Assembly: GCA_023445495.1 (NCBI GenBank)
Contig: JAEXLC010000018.1
Coordinates: forward strand, 1-19,717
Source of the DNA: Pseudomonadota bacterium
GTDB taxonomy: Bacteria > Pseudomonadota > Alphaproteobacteria > Sphingomonadales > Sphingomonadaceae
Length of the DNA stretch: 19,717 nt
Reading direction: 5' to 3'
Part shown: piece after piece, positions 7,710 through 14,663 of the stretch
Position numbering within the stretch: position 1 is the first letter of the stretch
How the letters are laid out: each line of letters starts with the position of its first letter
Made by a program: the position numbers and the translations under genes
Notes under the pieces: generated by a model
The model's database searches: none
What the model was told of the DNA's origin: nothing
Seen by the model: only the letters and a program-made list of their open reading frames with translations

Positions 7710-8283
7710 TTCCTACACGCCGCGCATGCGCAAGCTCTATGACGAGACCATCGCCAAGGCGATGACCGAGAAGTTCGGTTACAAGAACGTCATGGAAGTG
7801 CCGAAGATCGACAAGATCGTGCTCAACATGGGCGTCGGCGAAGCAACCCAGGACAAGAAGAAGGTCGAGCAGGCCGCTTCTGAAATGGAGCTGATCGCGG
7901 GCCAGAAGCCGGTGATCACCAAGGCGAAGAAGTCGATCGCGCAGTTCAAGCTGCGCGAGGGCATGCCGATCGGCGCGAAGGTCACCCTTCGTCGCGAGCG
8001 CATGTACGAGTTCCTCGACCGCTTCATCACGATCGCGCTGCCGCGCGTTCGCGACTTCCGTGGCCTCAACCCGAAGTCGTTCGACGGCCGTGGCAACTAT
8101 GCCTGCGGTCTCAAGGAGCAGCTGATCTTCCCGGAAATCAGCTACGATAAGGTCGACAAGATCCGCGGCATGGACGTGATCGTGACCACCACCGCGAAGA
8201 CCGACGAGGAAGCTCGCGAGCTTCTCCGTCTCTTCGGTTTCCCGTTCCCGCAGGATGCGGACGGCGAAGCCAAGGCCGCGTAA
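7702..8283 (+). CDS. rplE: 50S ribosomal protein L5
   Basis: uL5 binds 5S rRNA and contacts the P-site tRNA. The 193-residue product begins MADSYTPRMRKLYDE and carries KIVLNMGVGEA, KAKKSIAQFKLREG, GAKVTLRRERMYEF and LIFPEISYDKVDKIRGMD, all hallmarks of the family. The reading frame is open 16 codons further upstream, but that part lies inside rplX and looks non-native, so the ATG at 7702 preceded by GGGGAGG is chosen. Confidence 0.97.
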   Translation: MADSYTPRMRKLYDETIAKAMTEKFGYKNVMEVPKIDKIVLNMGVGEATQDKKKVEQAASEMELIAGQKPVITKAKKSIAQFKLREGMPIGAKVTLRRERMYEFLDRFITIALPRVRDFRGLNPKSFDGRGNYACGLKEQLIFPEISYDKVDKIRGMDVIVTTTAKTDEEARELLRLFGFPFPQDADGEAKAA

Positions 8284-8302
8284 AGGAAAGAGAACTTAAG
8301 TC

Positions 8303-8608
8303 ATGGCGAAACTGAGTTCCGTGAACAAGAATGAGCGTCGCAAGCTGCTGGTGAAGAAGTACGCCGGCAAGTATGCGAAGCTGAAGGCGATCGCGAATGA
8401 CGAGAGCCTCGATGAGACCGAGCGTCTCATCGCGCGTCTCAAGATGGCCGAGCTGCCGCGCAACGGCAACCCGACCCGCATTCGCAACCGGTGCGAGCTC
8501 ACCGGTCGCCCCCGCGGTTACTACCGCAAGTTCCGTCTCGCTCGTGTGATGCTGCGTGATCTGGCCAACAAGGGCCTCATCCCCGGCGTTACCAAGTCGA
8601 GCTGGTAA
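8303..8608 (+). CDS. rpsN: 30S ribosomal protein S14
   Basis: uS14 lies in the 30S head near S3 and S10. The 101-residue product is the long, zinc-free type: only one cysteine is present (in RCELTGRPRG), and the CxxC pairs of the zinc-binding form are absent. The C-terminal signature GYYRKFRLARVMLRDLANKG is intact. An AGGAAAGAG Shine-Dalgarno region precedes it; the gap to rplE is 19 bases. Confidence 0.97.
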   Translation: MAKLSSVNKNERRKLLVKKYAGKYAKLKAIANDESLDETERLIARLKMAELPRNGNPTRIRNRCELTGRPRGYYRKFRLARVMLRDLANKGLIPGVTKSSW

Positions 8609-8619
8609 GGATCACGAAG

Positions 8620-9015
8620 ATGGCAGTGACCGATCCCCTGGGTGATATGCTCACCCGCATCCGCAACGGCCAGCGCGCCCGCAAGGACTCCGTCCTTACG
8701 CCGGCGAGCAAGCTGCGTGCGCGCGTTCTCGATGTGCTCCAGCGCGAAGGCTACATCCGTGGCTACAGCGAAGAGCAGATGGGCCCCGCAGCGGGCATCC
8801 GCATCGAGCTGAAGTATTTCGAGGGCCAGCCGGCGATCAAGCACGTCGCGCGCATCTCGAAGCCGGGCCGCCGCGTCTACTCGGGCAGCCAGGAGCTTCC
8901 CCGCGTTCGCAACGGCCTGGGCATCACGATCGTCTCGACGCCCCGCGGCGTTCTCTCCGACGCGGAAGCGCGTGAGCAGAATGTCGGCGGCGAAGTGCTG
9001 GCGGAGGTGTTCTAA
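8620..9015 (+). CDS. rpsH: 30S ribosomal protein S8
   Basis: uS8 is a primary 16S-binding protein and, in E. coli, the translational repressor of the spc operon acting at rplE. The 131-residue product starts MAVTDPLGDMLTRIRNGQ and includes SKPGRRVYSG, plus GLGITIVSTPRGVLSDAEAR, the conserved C-terminal RNA-binding surface. Length is normal. Its TAA overlaps the rplF start by one base. Confidence 0.97.
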   Translation: MAVTDPLGDMLTRIRNGQRARKDSVLTPASKLRARVLDVLQREGYIRGYSEEQMGPAAGIRIELKYFEGQPAIKHVARISKPGRRVYSGSQELPRVRNGLGITIVSTPRGVLSDAEAREQNVGGEVLAEVF

Positions 9016-9548
9016 TGAGCCGCATCGGTAAGAAGCCGGTCACGATCCCCGCTGGCGTCACCGCCACGCTGGACGGCGACCAGGTCTCGGTGAAGGGCCC
9101 CAAGGGCACTCTGTCGATCCCGAAGGCTGATCTGATCAGCTATGAGCTCGTCGAAGGCGGCATCTCGGTGCAGCCGGCGAACGACACCAAGCGCGCTCGT
9201 GCCTTCTGGGGCATGCAGCGTACCCTGGTGCAGAACCTGGTTACCGGCGTGACCACCGGCTTCTCGAAGAAGCTGCTGATCACCGGCGTCGGTTACCGTG
9301 CGGCTGCGCAGGGCAAGGTGCTCAAGCTCCAGCTCGGCTATTCGCACGACGTGAACATCGACGTGCCGGAAGGCATCGAGATCAAGACCCCGGACCAGAC
9401 CACGGTCGAGATCTCGGGCATCGACAAGCAGAAGGTCGGCCAGATTGCGGCCGAGATTCGCCGCTGGCGGAAGCCTGAGCCGTACAAGGGCAAGGGCATC
9501 AAGTACGACGGCGAGTTCATCTTCCGTAAGGAAGGGAAGAAGAAGTGA
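9015..9548 (+). CDS. rplF: 50S ribosomal protein L6
   Basis: uL6 is a two-domain protein near the factor-binding site of the large subunit. The 177-residue product is family length, begins MSRIGKKPVTIPAGV and ends with the signature EPYKGKGIKYDGE followed by a basic KEGKKK tail. The start overlaps the rpsH stop by one base and the last four bases overlap the GTG start of rplR. Confidence 0.97.
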   Translation: MSRIGKKPVTIPAGVTATLDGDQVSVKGPKGTLSIPKADLISYELVEGGISVQPANDTKRARAFWGMQRTLVQNLVTGVTTGFSKKLLITGVGYRAAAQGKVLKLQLGYSHDVNIDVPEGIEIKTPDQTTVEISGIDKQKVGQIAAEIRRWRKPEPYKGKGIKYDGEFIFRKEGKKK

Positions 9549-9907
9549 TCAGCACCAAGGGTCTCTCGCTTTTCGCGAAGCGTCGTCGCCGCAACCGTAC
9601 CGCGCTTCGTGCGCGTGCCGGTGGTCGTCCGCGTCTTTCGATCCATCGCTCGGGCAAGCATATCTATGCCCAGGTGATCGACGATGCCGCTGGCAAGACC
9701 GTCGCGGCTGCCTCCACCCTCGACAAGGACGTGCGCGGCAAGACCGGCGCGACCATCGAGGCCGCACAGGACGTCGGCAAGCGTGTTGCCGAGGCTGCCA
9801 AGGCAGCCGGCATCACCCAGGTCGTCTTCGACCGTGGTGGCTTCCTCTATCATGGTCGCGTCAAGGCGCTGGCCGATGCCGCTCGTGAGAGCGGGCTGGA
9901 GTTCTGA
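9545..9907 (+). CDS. rplR: 50S ribosomal protein L18
   Basis: uL18 binds 5S rRNA with L5 and L25. The 120-residue product has the basic N-terminus ending KRRRRNRTALRARAGGRPRL, the core motif RSGKHIYAQVID, and the C-terminal VVFDRGGFLYHGRVKALADA. The start is GTG, embedded in the rplF stop region (GTGA), which suggests coupled translation. Confidence 0.97.
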   Translation: MISTKGLSLFAKRRRRNRTALRARAGGRPRLSIHRSGKHIYAQVIDDAAGKTVAAASTLDKDVRGKTGATIEAAQDVGKRVAEAAKAAGITQVVFDRGGFLYHGRVKALADAARESGLEF

Positions 9908-9909
9908 GA

Positions 9910-10644
9910 ATGGCTGACGAAAACAACCAGGCGCCCGCAGAGGGCGCGGGCTTCGAAGCCCAGGACGCCGCCGGTGCTCCCCAGGAGCAGCAGGGCCGTG
10001 GCCGCGGCCGTGGCCGTGGTGGCCCGGGCGGTGGTGGCGATCGTGGCCGTGGCGGCCGTGACGGCAACCGCGGTCGTCGTGACGATCGTCGTGGCCAGAA
10101 CGCCGAGGACGGTGGCGAAGAGCTGATCGAGAAGCTGGTCCACATCAACCGCGTCTCGAAGACCGTTAAGGGCGGTAAGCGCTTCGGCTTCGCTGCGCTG
10201 GTCGTCGTGGGCGACGGCAAGGGCCGTGTCGGCTTCGGTCATGGCAAGGCACGCGAAGTGCCGGAAGCCATCTCGAAGGCGACCGCTTCGGCGAAGAAGA
10301 AGATGCTGCGCGTTCCGCTCAAGGAAGGCCGCACGCTGCACCATGACGGTGCTGGCCACTTCGGTGCCGGCCGCGTCTATGTGCGCTCGGCTCCGCAGGG
10401 TACCGGCATCATCGCCGGCGGTCCGATGCGCGCCGTGTTCGAATCGCTGGGCGTTGCCGACGTGGTGACCAAGTCGGTCGGCACCTCGAACCCCTACAAC
10501 ATGATCCGCGCCACCTTCGAAGCGCTCGGCGAGCAGACCTCGCCGAAGAGCGTTGCGCAGCGCCGCGGCAAGAAGATCGCCGACCTGCTCGGCCGCGGCG
10601 GTTCGCAGACCGCCGAGGCGGACGCTGCGGCTATCGCGGAGTAA
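9910..10644 (+). CDS. rpsE: 30S ribosomal protein S5 with RG-rich N-terminal extension
   Basis: uS5 acts in decoding fidelity and lines the mRNA entry channel. The core starts around residue 70 (ELIEKLVHINRVSKTVKGGK) and includes VVVGDGKGRVGFGHGKAREV and GTGIIAGGPMRAVFE. The product is 244 residues against about 167 in E. coli. The first 65 or so residues form an extra domain: an acidic start, then a low-complexity Arg/Gly run at 29-62 (GRGRGRGRGG-type, GGDRGRGGRDG). A short Ala-rich tail is also extra. RG-rich extensions on S5 occur in other alphaproteobacteria, so this is unusual rather than unique. The start ATG is two bases past the rplR stop. Confidence 0.96.
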   Translation: MADENNQAPAEGAGFEAQDAAGAPQEQQGRGRGRGRGGPGGGGDRGRGGRDGNRGRRDDRRGQNAEDGGEELIEKLVHINRVSKTVKGGKRFGFAALVVVGDGKGRVGFGHGKAREVPEAISKATASAKKKMLRVPLKEGRTLHHDGAGHFGAGRVYVRSAPQGTGIIAGGPMRAVFESLGVADVVTKSVGTSNPYNMIRATFEALGEQTSPKSVAQRRGKKIADLLGRGGSQTAEADAAAIAE

Positions 10645-10650
10645 TCGATC

Positions 10651-10830
10651 ATGGCGAAGATCAAGATCCAGCAGATCGGCTCGCCGATCCGCCGCACCAA
10701 GGATCAGCGCGCAACGCTGATCGGCCTGGGCCTCAACAAGATGCACAAGGTCAGCGAGCTCGAGGACAGCCCGGAAGTCCGTGGCATGATCCGCAAGCTG
10801 CCGCACATGGTGAAGGTGCTCGAGGGCTAA
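10651..10830 (+). CDS. rpmD: 50S ribosomal protein L30
   Basis: uL30 is a small large-subunit protein. The 59-residue product reads MAKIKIQQIGSPIRRTKDQR at its start, has TLIGLGLNKM in the middle (the conserved L30 signature) and ends KLPHMVKVLEG. Length matches the family. It follows rpsE by six bases. It is the last gene of this transcription unit: a strong terminator comes 30 bases later, whereas in most bacteria rplO follows directly. Confidence 0.97.
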   Translation: MAKIKIQQIGSPIRRTKDQRATLIGLGLNKMHKVSELEDSPEVRGMIRKLPHMVKVLEG

Positions 10831-10860
10831 GGCCTTCGATCGCTACCAGCGACAATAGGG

Positions 10861-10890
10861 AAGGGGCGGCAGGCAACTGTCGCCCCTTTT
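10861..10890 (+). terminator. Strong intrinsic terminator after rpmD
   Basis: A 12-bp stem (10861-10872 with 10877-10888, one G-T pair) closes a GCAA tetraloop and runs into TTTT at 10887-10890. On the minus strand the same stem also ends in a short T run, so it can serve the converging TIR gene as well. Confidence 0.85.
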
Positions 10891-10922
10891 CGTTTGCGTC
10901 TCCTGGAGCGTAATGGTCGCAA

Positions 10923-11882
10923 TTAATGCTCATCCGCGATCGTCGTTGATGTCGCTAGCTGGCCAAAGTCGAGGCGCTTGAACATCAATTCCGCGTGCTC
11001 TGAGCAATAGTTATCAGTGACGCATTGGATTATCTCGTTTGCCAGATAGGTATGGTTTCCGCCATTCGGTAGGATCATGTTTTGCCATTCTAGAACTAGT
11101 ACGGGGCCGCTACGATCTGTTGGATCGTCGGGATTGTGACTTGCTCGTACGAAGTGATTGAATCCTAGAGATTGAATGCCAGAAGTGATTCGCTTGATTT
11201 TGGCCGGCGGTATTCCTGTAATTCGGCGAAGAAGATCTAGATCAATATGTACATTTTCCGGTAGTTCGGCTGGGCAGCAGTTTGTGAATATATCGTATAT
11301 TAATTTGCGCTCTTCAGCATTCATCATGGTGAGAGATCGAAAGAAACTGTGCGTGACGACCGTAAGAAATTCTTGATCTCGTTTGCTTCTCACTCTGAAG
11401 TGTTTGAATAGCCGGTCTGGAACCGGAGGAAGATAATTTTCTCTCGGGCGGGGTCCGATTTTCGCAATAATAGTTTCTGAAAGTTCTTTCGGGGTGATTT
11501 CTCGAAGGTCAAGATATCCTATAGTGTCTTGTATTCCGGGGATTTCGGTATCATCAGAACGCGCTGGAAGAATGTATTCGGCGCCACTATTAAATGATCT
11601 GGCTTGCGCGCTTCGGCGCTCATGCTTGGTCCATGCCTTCTCGGCGTAGTGTTTAGATATGAATATTACGCAGTATGTAGCTTTATTCCGATATATATCG
11701 TCTAAGTGGGAATATAGATCTTTCCCCCAGAGATTAGTTTTTTCAAAATTGTCGTAAAAGGTTCGGACGCCAGCATTTTGTAGGAGGTGGGCTACCTTTT
11801 CAACGTACTGTCGATCCTCTCCGGCAAAGGAGAGGCAAACGTCGAAATTCGAATTTGAAAGCTCGCGTTGATTCTTGGTCAC
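10923..11882 (-). CDS. TIR-domain protein with putative winged-helix C-terminal part
   Basis: The 319-residue product opens with a TIR domain (about 12-145): box 1 FDVCLSFAGEDR (13-24), a second block GVRTFYDNFEKTNLWGKDL (38-56), CVIFISKHYAEKAWTKHE (71-88), and LDLR (124-127). Glu88 in the WTKHE motif matches the catalytic glutamate of NAD-cleaving TIR proteins, so NAD hydrolysis or cyclic ADP-ribose synthesis is plausible. The C-terminal half (165-319) is not one I recognise; DLDLLRRITGIPPAKIKRI with LGFNHFV looks like a winged helix. The start is GTG with GGAGAG 8 bases upstream. The gene is far more AT-rich than all neighbours (AGA, ATA and TTT codons are frequent), a sign of recent transfer. 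No Thoeris ThsA, SIR2, Argonaute or transposase gene is adjacent. Confidence 0.85.
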   Translation of the reverse strand: MTKNQRELSNSNFDVCLSFAGEDRQYVEKVAHLLQNAGVRTFYDNFEKTNLWGKDLYSHLDDIYRNKATYCVIFISKHYAEKAWTKHERRSAQARSFNSGAEYILPARSDDTEIPGIQDTIGYLDLREITPKELSETIIAKIGPRPRENYLPPVPDRLFKHFRVRSKRDQEFLTVVTHSFFRSLTMMNAEERKLIYDIFTNCCPAELPENVHIDLDLLRRITGIPPAKIKRITSGIQSLGFNHFVRASHNPDDPTDRSGPVLVLEWQNMILPNGGNHTYLANEIIQCVTDNYCSEHAELMFKRLDFGQLATSTTIADEH

Positions 11883-11908
11883 GGAACGTTCTCTCCGAGC
11901 TGGGATCC

Positions 11909-11914
11909 CTTATA
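11909..11914 (-). promoter_or_regulatory. Possible -10 element of the TIR gene
   Basis: On the minus strand TATAAG lies 27 bases before the GTG start. No good -35 lies 17 bases further up, so this is tentative. The stretch from 11883 to about 11960 shares the AT-rich character of the TIR gene and probably belongs to the same inserted segment. Confidence 0.3.
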
Positions 11915-12043
11915 GACTACGATAGAATTCCCGATTTACTTTAGCTGCTACGCGTAGTGTCGGAATATCCCAGCAGCACATGGCGCGGTCAATGCGCAAG
12001 CGGGCAACGGTATCCCGAGGAATCCCATTGGTTTAGCCAAGTG

Positions 12044-12068
12044 GTGGACCTCGTGGACCTCGTGGACC
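12044..12068. repeat. Short 9-base tandem repeat
   Basis: GTGGACCTC occurs at 12044-12052 and 12053-12061, with a partial third copy GTGGACC at 12062-12068. It lies between the TIR gene and the histidine kinase gene, 19 bases past the kinase stop codon. Its role is unknown; it may be replication slippage. Confidence 0.6.
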
Positions 12069-12086
12069 GGCGTGGCAGCGGGCAAT

Positions 12087-13778
12087 TCAAGCCGCTGCGA
12101 GCAGCGTCGGGTCCCTCGGCACGGTGAAGCAGATCATCGCGCCGCGCGTCAGGTTCTCCGCCCTGAACTCGCCGCCATGCACCTCGACGATGCTGCGGCA
12201 GATCGACAGGCCGATGCCCAGGCCCTTGTCGGCCTTGGTCGAGATGAAGGGCATGTTGAACTTGCCGAACACCGCCTCGGGGATGCCCGGGCCGGTATCC
12301 TCCACGCAGATGCGCAGGAATTCGTCCGAGGCGACCGCGCAGCTGATCCGGATCGCGCGCTGCTCGGGGGCGAGGGTGGCCATCGCTTCCTCGGCATTGC
12401 GGATCAGGTTGACCAGCACCTGCTGGATCTGGACCCGGTCGATCAGCGCCCGGGCGGCGGGCTGGGCGCTGGAATAGGTGATCCGGGCCGAGGGGGCGAC
12501 CTTCGCCCCGCGCGCCAGCTCGATCGCGTCGTTGATGACGTCGTCGATCGATTCGATGCGCATGTCGGCGCTGCCCTTGGCCAGATAGTCGCGGATGCGG
12601 CGGATGATGTCGCCGGCGCGGGTGATCTGGCCGCGCGCCTGGCGGATCTGCAGCAGCGCCGCCTCGCGGCTGCCTTCGCCCTTCAGCATCAGCTCGCCGA
12701 CCGAGAGGAAGTTCGATGCCGCGGCCAAAGGCTGGTTGAGCTCGTGCGCCAGTCCGCCCGCCATCTCGCTCAGCGACGAGACCCGGGCGCTATGGGCGAA
12801 CTCGTCGCGGATCACGTCGAAGCGGCGCCGCGCCTGCTGCTGCTTGTGGACATGGCGGAAATAGAGCGCGAGCAGCGCGCCGACCACCAGCGTCAGCGCG
12901 CTGACCAGCACCAGGAACCAGCGCGCGCGCTGTTGGGCGGGTCCCAGAATGTCCTGCTCGCCGATGCCGGAAGTGACGAAGATCGGGTAGCTGGCCAGCC
13001 GCTGGTGGCTGAACAGCCGGCGCTTGCCGTCGATCGCGCTGGGGCCCCAATATTCGCCGTCGGGATGCGCCATCTGCTCCTGCATCACCGGCTTGCCGGT
13101 CAGGTCCTGCCCCCAGCTCACCACATCGCCTTCGCGGCGCGCCAGCGTCATGCCGCGCAGCGAGATGATCGAGATCAGGTCGTCGGGGCGGTAGCGCAGG
13201 CCGGCGTTGAAATCGACGAACCGGTCGGTCGGGATATCGACGGCGACGGCGCCGGCGAACGCGCCCTTCGCATCGCGCCAGGAGCGGGCGATCAGCAGCA
13301 CGGCGCCCCTGGAATCGAGCGATTCGCTGGGATTGGAGATCGCGCGGGCGATGCCGGGGGCGGCAAGCAGCTCGCGGAATACCCGCTTGTCCCGCACGTT
13401 GATCGGGCCGCGCTGCTTGGTGGTGAAGCGGATATTGCCGTCGCGGTCGGCGATTTCGGCACCGGTGATCATCGGGCGGAAATAGCTGGGCAGGGTGATG
13501 AGGTTGGGCCTGGTGCTGTTGCCCTGGTCGATCCGGCCGCCATAGCGTTCGCCGAGATATTCGGTGGCGAGGTCGGCCAGCTCGAGCGTGCGCCGCACAT
13601 ATTGTTCGAACGCGACGACGCGGCTGCGATTCTCGCGCGAGGCGGACTGGATGGCGGTCGCCGTGTCCTCGCGAATCTGCCAGATCACCGCGATCCACGA
13701 GATGATGACGAAGGACAGGGCTGCCGCCACCACGATTCGTGCAGCGGGCTGACGCAAGATGGCCCAGAAACTCTTCAT
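12087..13778 (-). CDS. Membrane sensor histidine kinase, DctB/FixL-like, with periplasmic sensor domain
   Basis: The 563-residue product is a sensor kinase. TM1 spans about 13-34, a periplasmic region (35-286) resembles a double-CACHE small-molecule sensor, and TM2 spans about 287-308. The phosphoacceptor is His345 in GLAHELNQPLAA. The ATP-binding domain shows the N box (VLVNLIRNAEEAM, 454-466), G1 DTGPGIPE (494-501), the F region MPFISTK and G2 KGLGIGLS (518-525). HELNQP is typical of the DctB/FixL group. I start at ATG 13778, just before the first membrane helix; 45 more upstream codons are open but look noncoding. No response regulator adjoins it. GC content fits the host. Ligand unknown. 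Confidence 0.88.
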   Translation of the reverse strand: MKSFWAILRQPAARIVVAAALSFVIISWIAVIWQIREDTATAIQSASRENRSRVVAFEQYVRRTLELADLATEYLGERYGGRIDQGNSTRPNLITLPSYFRPMITGAEIADRDGNIRFTTKQRGPINVRDKRVFRELLAAPGIARAISNPSESLDSRGAVLLIARSWRDAKGAFAGAVAVDIPTDRFVDFNAGLRYRPDDLISIISLRGMTLARREGDVVSWGQDLTGKPVMQEQMAHPDGEYWGPSAIDGKRRLFSHQRLASYPIFVTSGIGEQDILGPAQQRARWFLVLVSALTLVVGALLALYFRHVHKQQQARRRFDVIRDEFAHSARVSSLSEMAGGLAHELNQPLAAASNFLSVGELMLKGEGSREAALLQIRQARGQITRAGDIIRRIRDYLAKGSADMRIESIDDVINDAIELARGAKVAPSARITYSSAQPAARALIDRVQIQQVLVNLIRNAEEAMATLAPEQRAIRISCAVASDEFLRICVEDTGPGIPEAVFGKFNMPFISTKADKGLGIGLSICRSIVEVHGGEFRAENLTRGAMICFTVPRDPTLLAAA

Positions 13779-13868
13779 CGCCTGCACCGTGGTCTGCCGG
13801 CCGGAAGGGCGGCAAGCCCAATTCCGTACGGTGCGGCCAGGGCGCTGGCTAGTCCGGTGAAAACAGGG

Positions 13869-13897
13869 GTGACAAGCCGGGCTGGCGTCGCTATGGG
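13869..13897 (+). promoter_or_regulatory. Candidate promoter of rplO-secY-adk
   Basis: GTGACA (13869-13874), a 17-base spacer and TATGGG (13892-13897) lie 48 bases before rplO. Because rpmD ends at a terminator and 3.1 kb of opposite-strand genes intervene, rplO needs its own promoter; this is the best match in the 167-base interval. Confidence 0.45.
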
Positions 13898-13945
13898 GCC
13901 CGCTTCCTTTCAACGCGCGACAAAAGCGAAAGCGAGTGCACGATC

Positions 13946-14497
13946 ATGAAGCTTAACGAACTCAACGACAACCAGGGCGCCCGTCACCGCAAGATCCGCG
14001 TCGGTCGCGGCATCGGCTCGGGCAAGGGCAAGACCGGCGGCCGCGGCGTCAAGGGTCAGAAGAGCCGCGAAGGTGTCTCGATCAACGGGTTCGAGGGCGG
14101 TCAGATGCCGCTCCACATGCGCATCCCGAAGCGCGGCTTCAACAACATCTTCGCCAAGGACTATGCCGAGGTGAACCTGGGCGCGATCCAGAAGGCGATC
14201 GATTCGGGCAAGCTGACCGCGACCGACCTGACCCAGGCCGAGCTGAACGCGGCGGGCCTGACCCGTGGCGGCAAGGACGGCGTCCGCCTCCTCGCCAAGG
14301 GCGAGCTCAAGGCCAAGCTGAACTTCACCGTTGCCGGCGCGTCGAAGAGCGCGATCGAAGCGGTTCAGAAGGCCGGCGGCACCGTGACGATCCCCGAGAT
14401 CGTTCCGGCCGCCGAGAAGGCCAAGGCCAAGCACCGCACCGTGCAGAAGGCCCGCGCCGCGGACAAGGAAGCCAAGAAGGCTGCCGCCAAGGCGTAA
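13946..14497 (+). CDS. rplO: 50S ribosomal protein L15 with extended C-terminus
   Basis: uL15 is a late-assembling large-subunit protein. The product starts MKLNELNDNQGARHRKIRVG and has the glycine-rich block GIGSGKGKTGGRGVKGQKSR, then GFEGGQMPLHMRIPKRGFNN, all diagnostic. At 183 residues it is about 40 longer than E. coli L15; the extra part is an Ala/Lys-rich helix-forming tail beginning near AAEKAKAKHRTV. The gene normally follows rpmD directly, but here is displaced by about 3.1 kb. Confidence 0.97.
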   Translation: MKLNELNDNQGARHRKIRVGRGIGSGKGKTGGRGVKGQKSREGVSINGFEGGQMPLHMRIPKRGFNNIFAKDYAEVNLGAIQKAIDSGKLTATDLTQAELNAAGLTRGGKDGVRLLAKGELKAKLNFTVAGASKSAIEAVQKAGGTVTIPEIVPAAEKAKAKHRTVQKARAADKEAKKAAAKA

Positions 14498-14506
14498 TGC
14501 TGCTGC

Positions 14507-14576
14507 TCCCCGGCCCCGCGCCGGGGACCCAGTCAGCGCCGTTCCGCAACTTGTCCCCAGCCTGTGGCCGGGGACA
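14507..14576. repeat. Two GC-rich hairpins downstream of rplO
   Basis: TCCCCGGC (14507-14514) pairs with GCCGGGGA (14520-14527). TGTCCCC (14552-14558) pairs with GGGGACA (14570-14576), extended inside by GCC/GGC. Neither is followed by T residues, so they look more like extragenic palindromes than terminators. Confidence 0.45.
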
Positions 14577-14578
14577 GA

Positions 14579-14606
14579 TTGCCCAAAGGGTTGGACACCC
14601 TATATG
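14579..14606 (+). promoter_or_regulatory. Possible secondary promoter for secY-adk
   Basis: TTGCCC (14579-14584), a 16-base spacer and TATATG (14601-14606). It is a moderate match and would allow secY-adk expression independent of rplO. Confidence 0.3.
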
Positions 14607-14646
14607 AGCGGCGGAGGGCGGAAACGCTCATCCGCCGTTTCTGTTT
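14604..14646 (+). promoter_or_regulatory. Terminator-like leader of secY with overlapping alternative stem
   Basis: CGGCGGA (14609-14615) pairs with TCCGCCG (14631-14637) and is followed by the T-rich TTTCTGTTT, the form of an attenuator. ATGAGCG (14604-14610) pairs with CGCTCAT (14625-14631) and interleaves with it, so the two exclude each other or form a pseudoknot. It ends 18 bases before secY. Confidence 0.4.
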
Positions 14647-14663
14647 CCGGGACCTAATACATT

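Noticed and set aside
12044..12068. CRISPR array
   Set aside because: The repeats are 9 bases with no spacers; they are a simple tandem repeat.
10923..12086. Thoeris, Pycsar/CBASS or other multi-gene defence system around the TIR gene
   Set aside because: No SIR2, cyclase, STING, Argonaute or second effector gene is next to it; the neighbours are rpmD and a sensor kinase.
10831..13945. Insertion sequence, integrase or tRNA attachment site explaining the split
   Set aside because: No transposase, integrase or tRNA gene is present and I found no convincing flanking direct repeat or terminal inverted repeat around the two genes.
12072..13949. A 625-codon plus-strand open frame opposite the histidine kinase
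   Set aside because: The minus-strand frame has complete kinase motifs (H, N, G1 and G2 boxes) while this one is low-complexity Ala/Arg/Asp without motifs.
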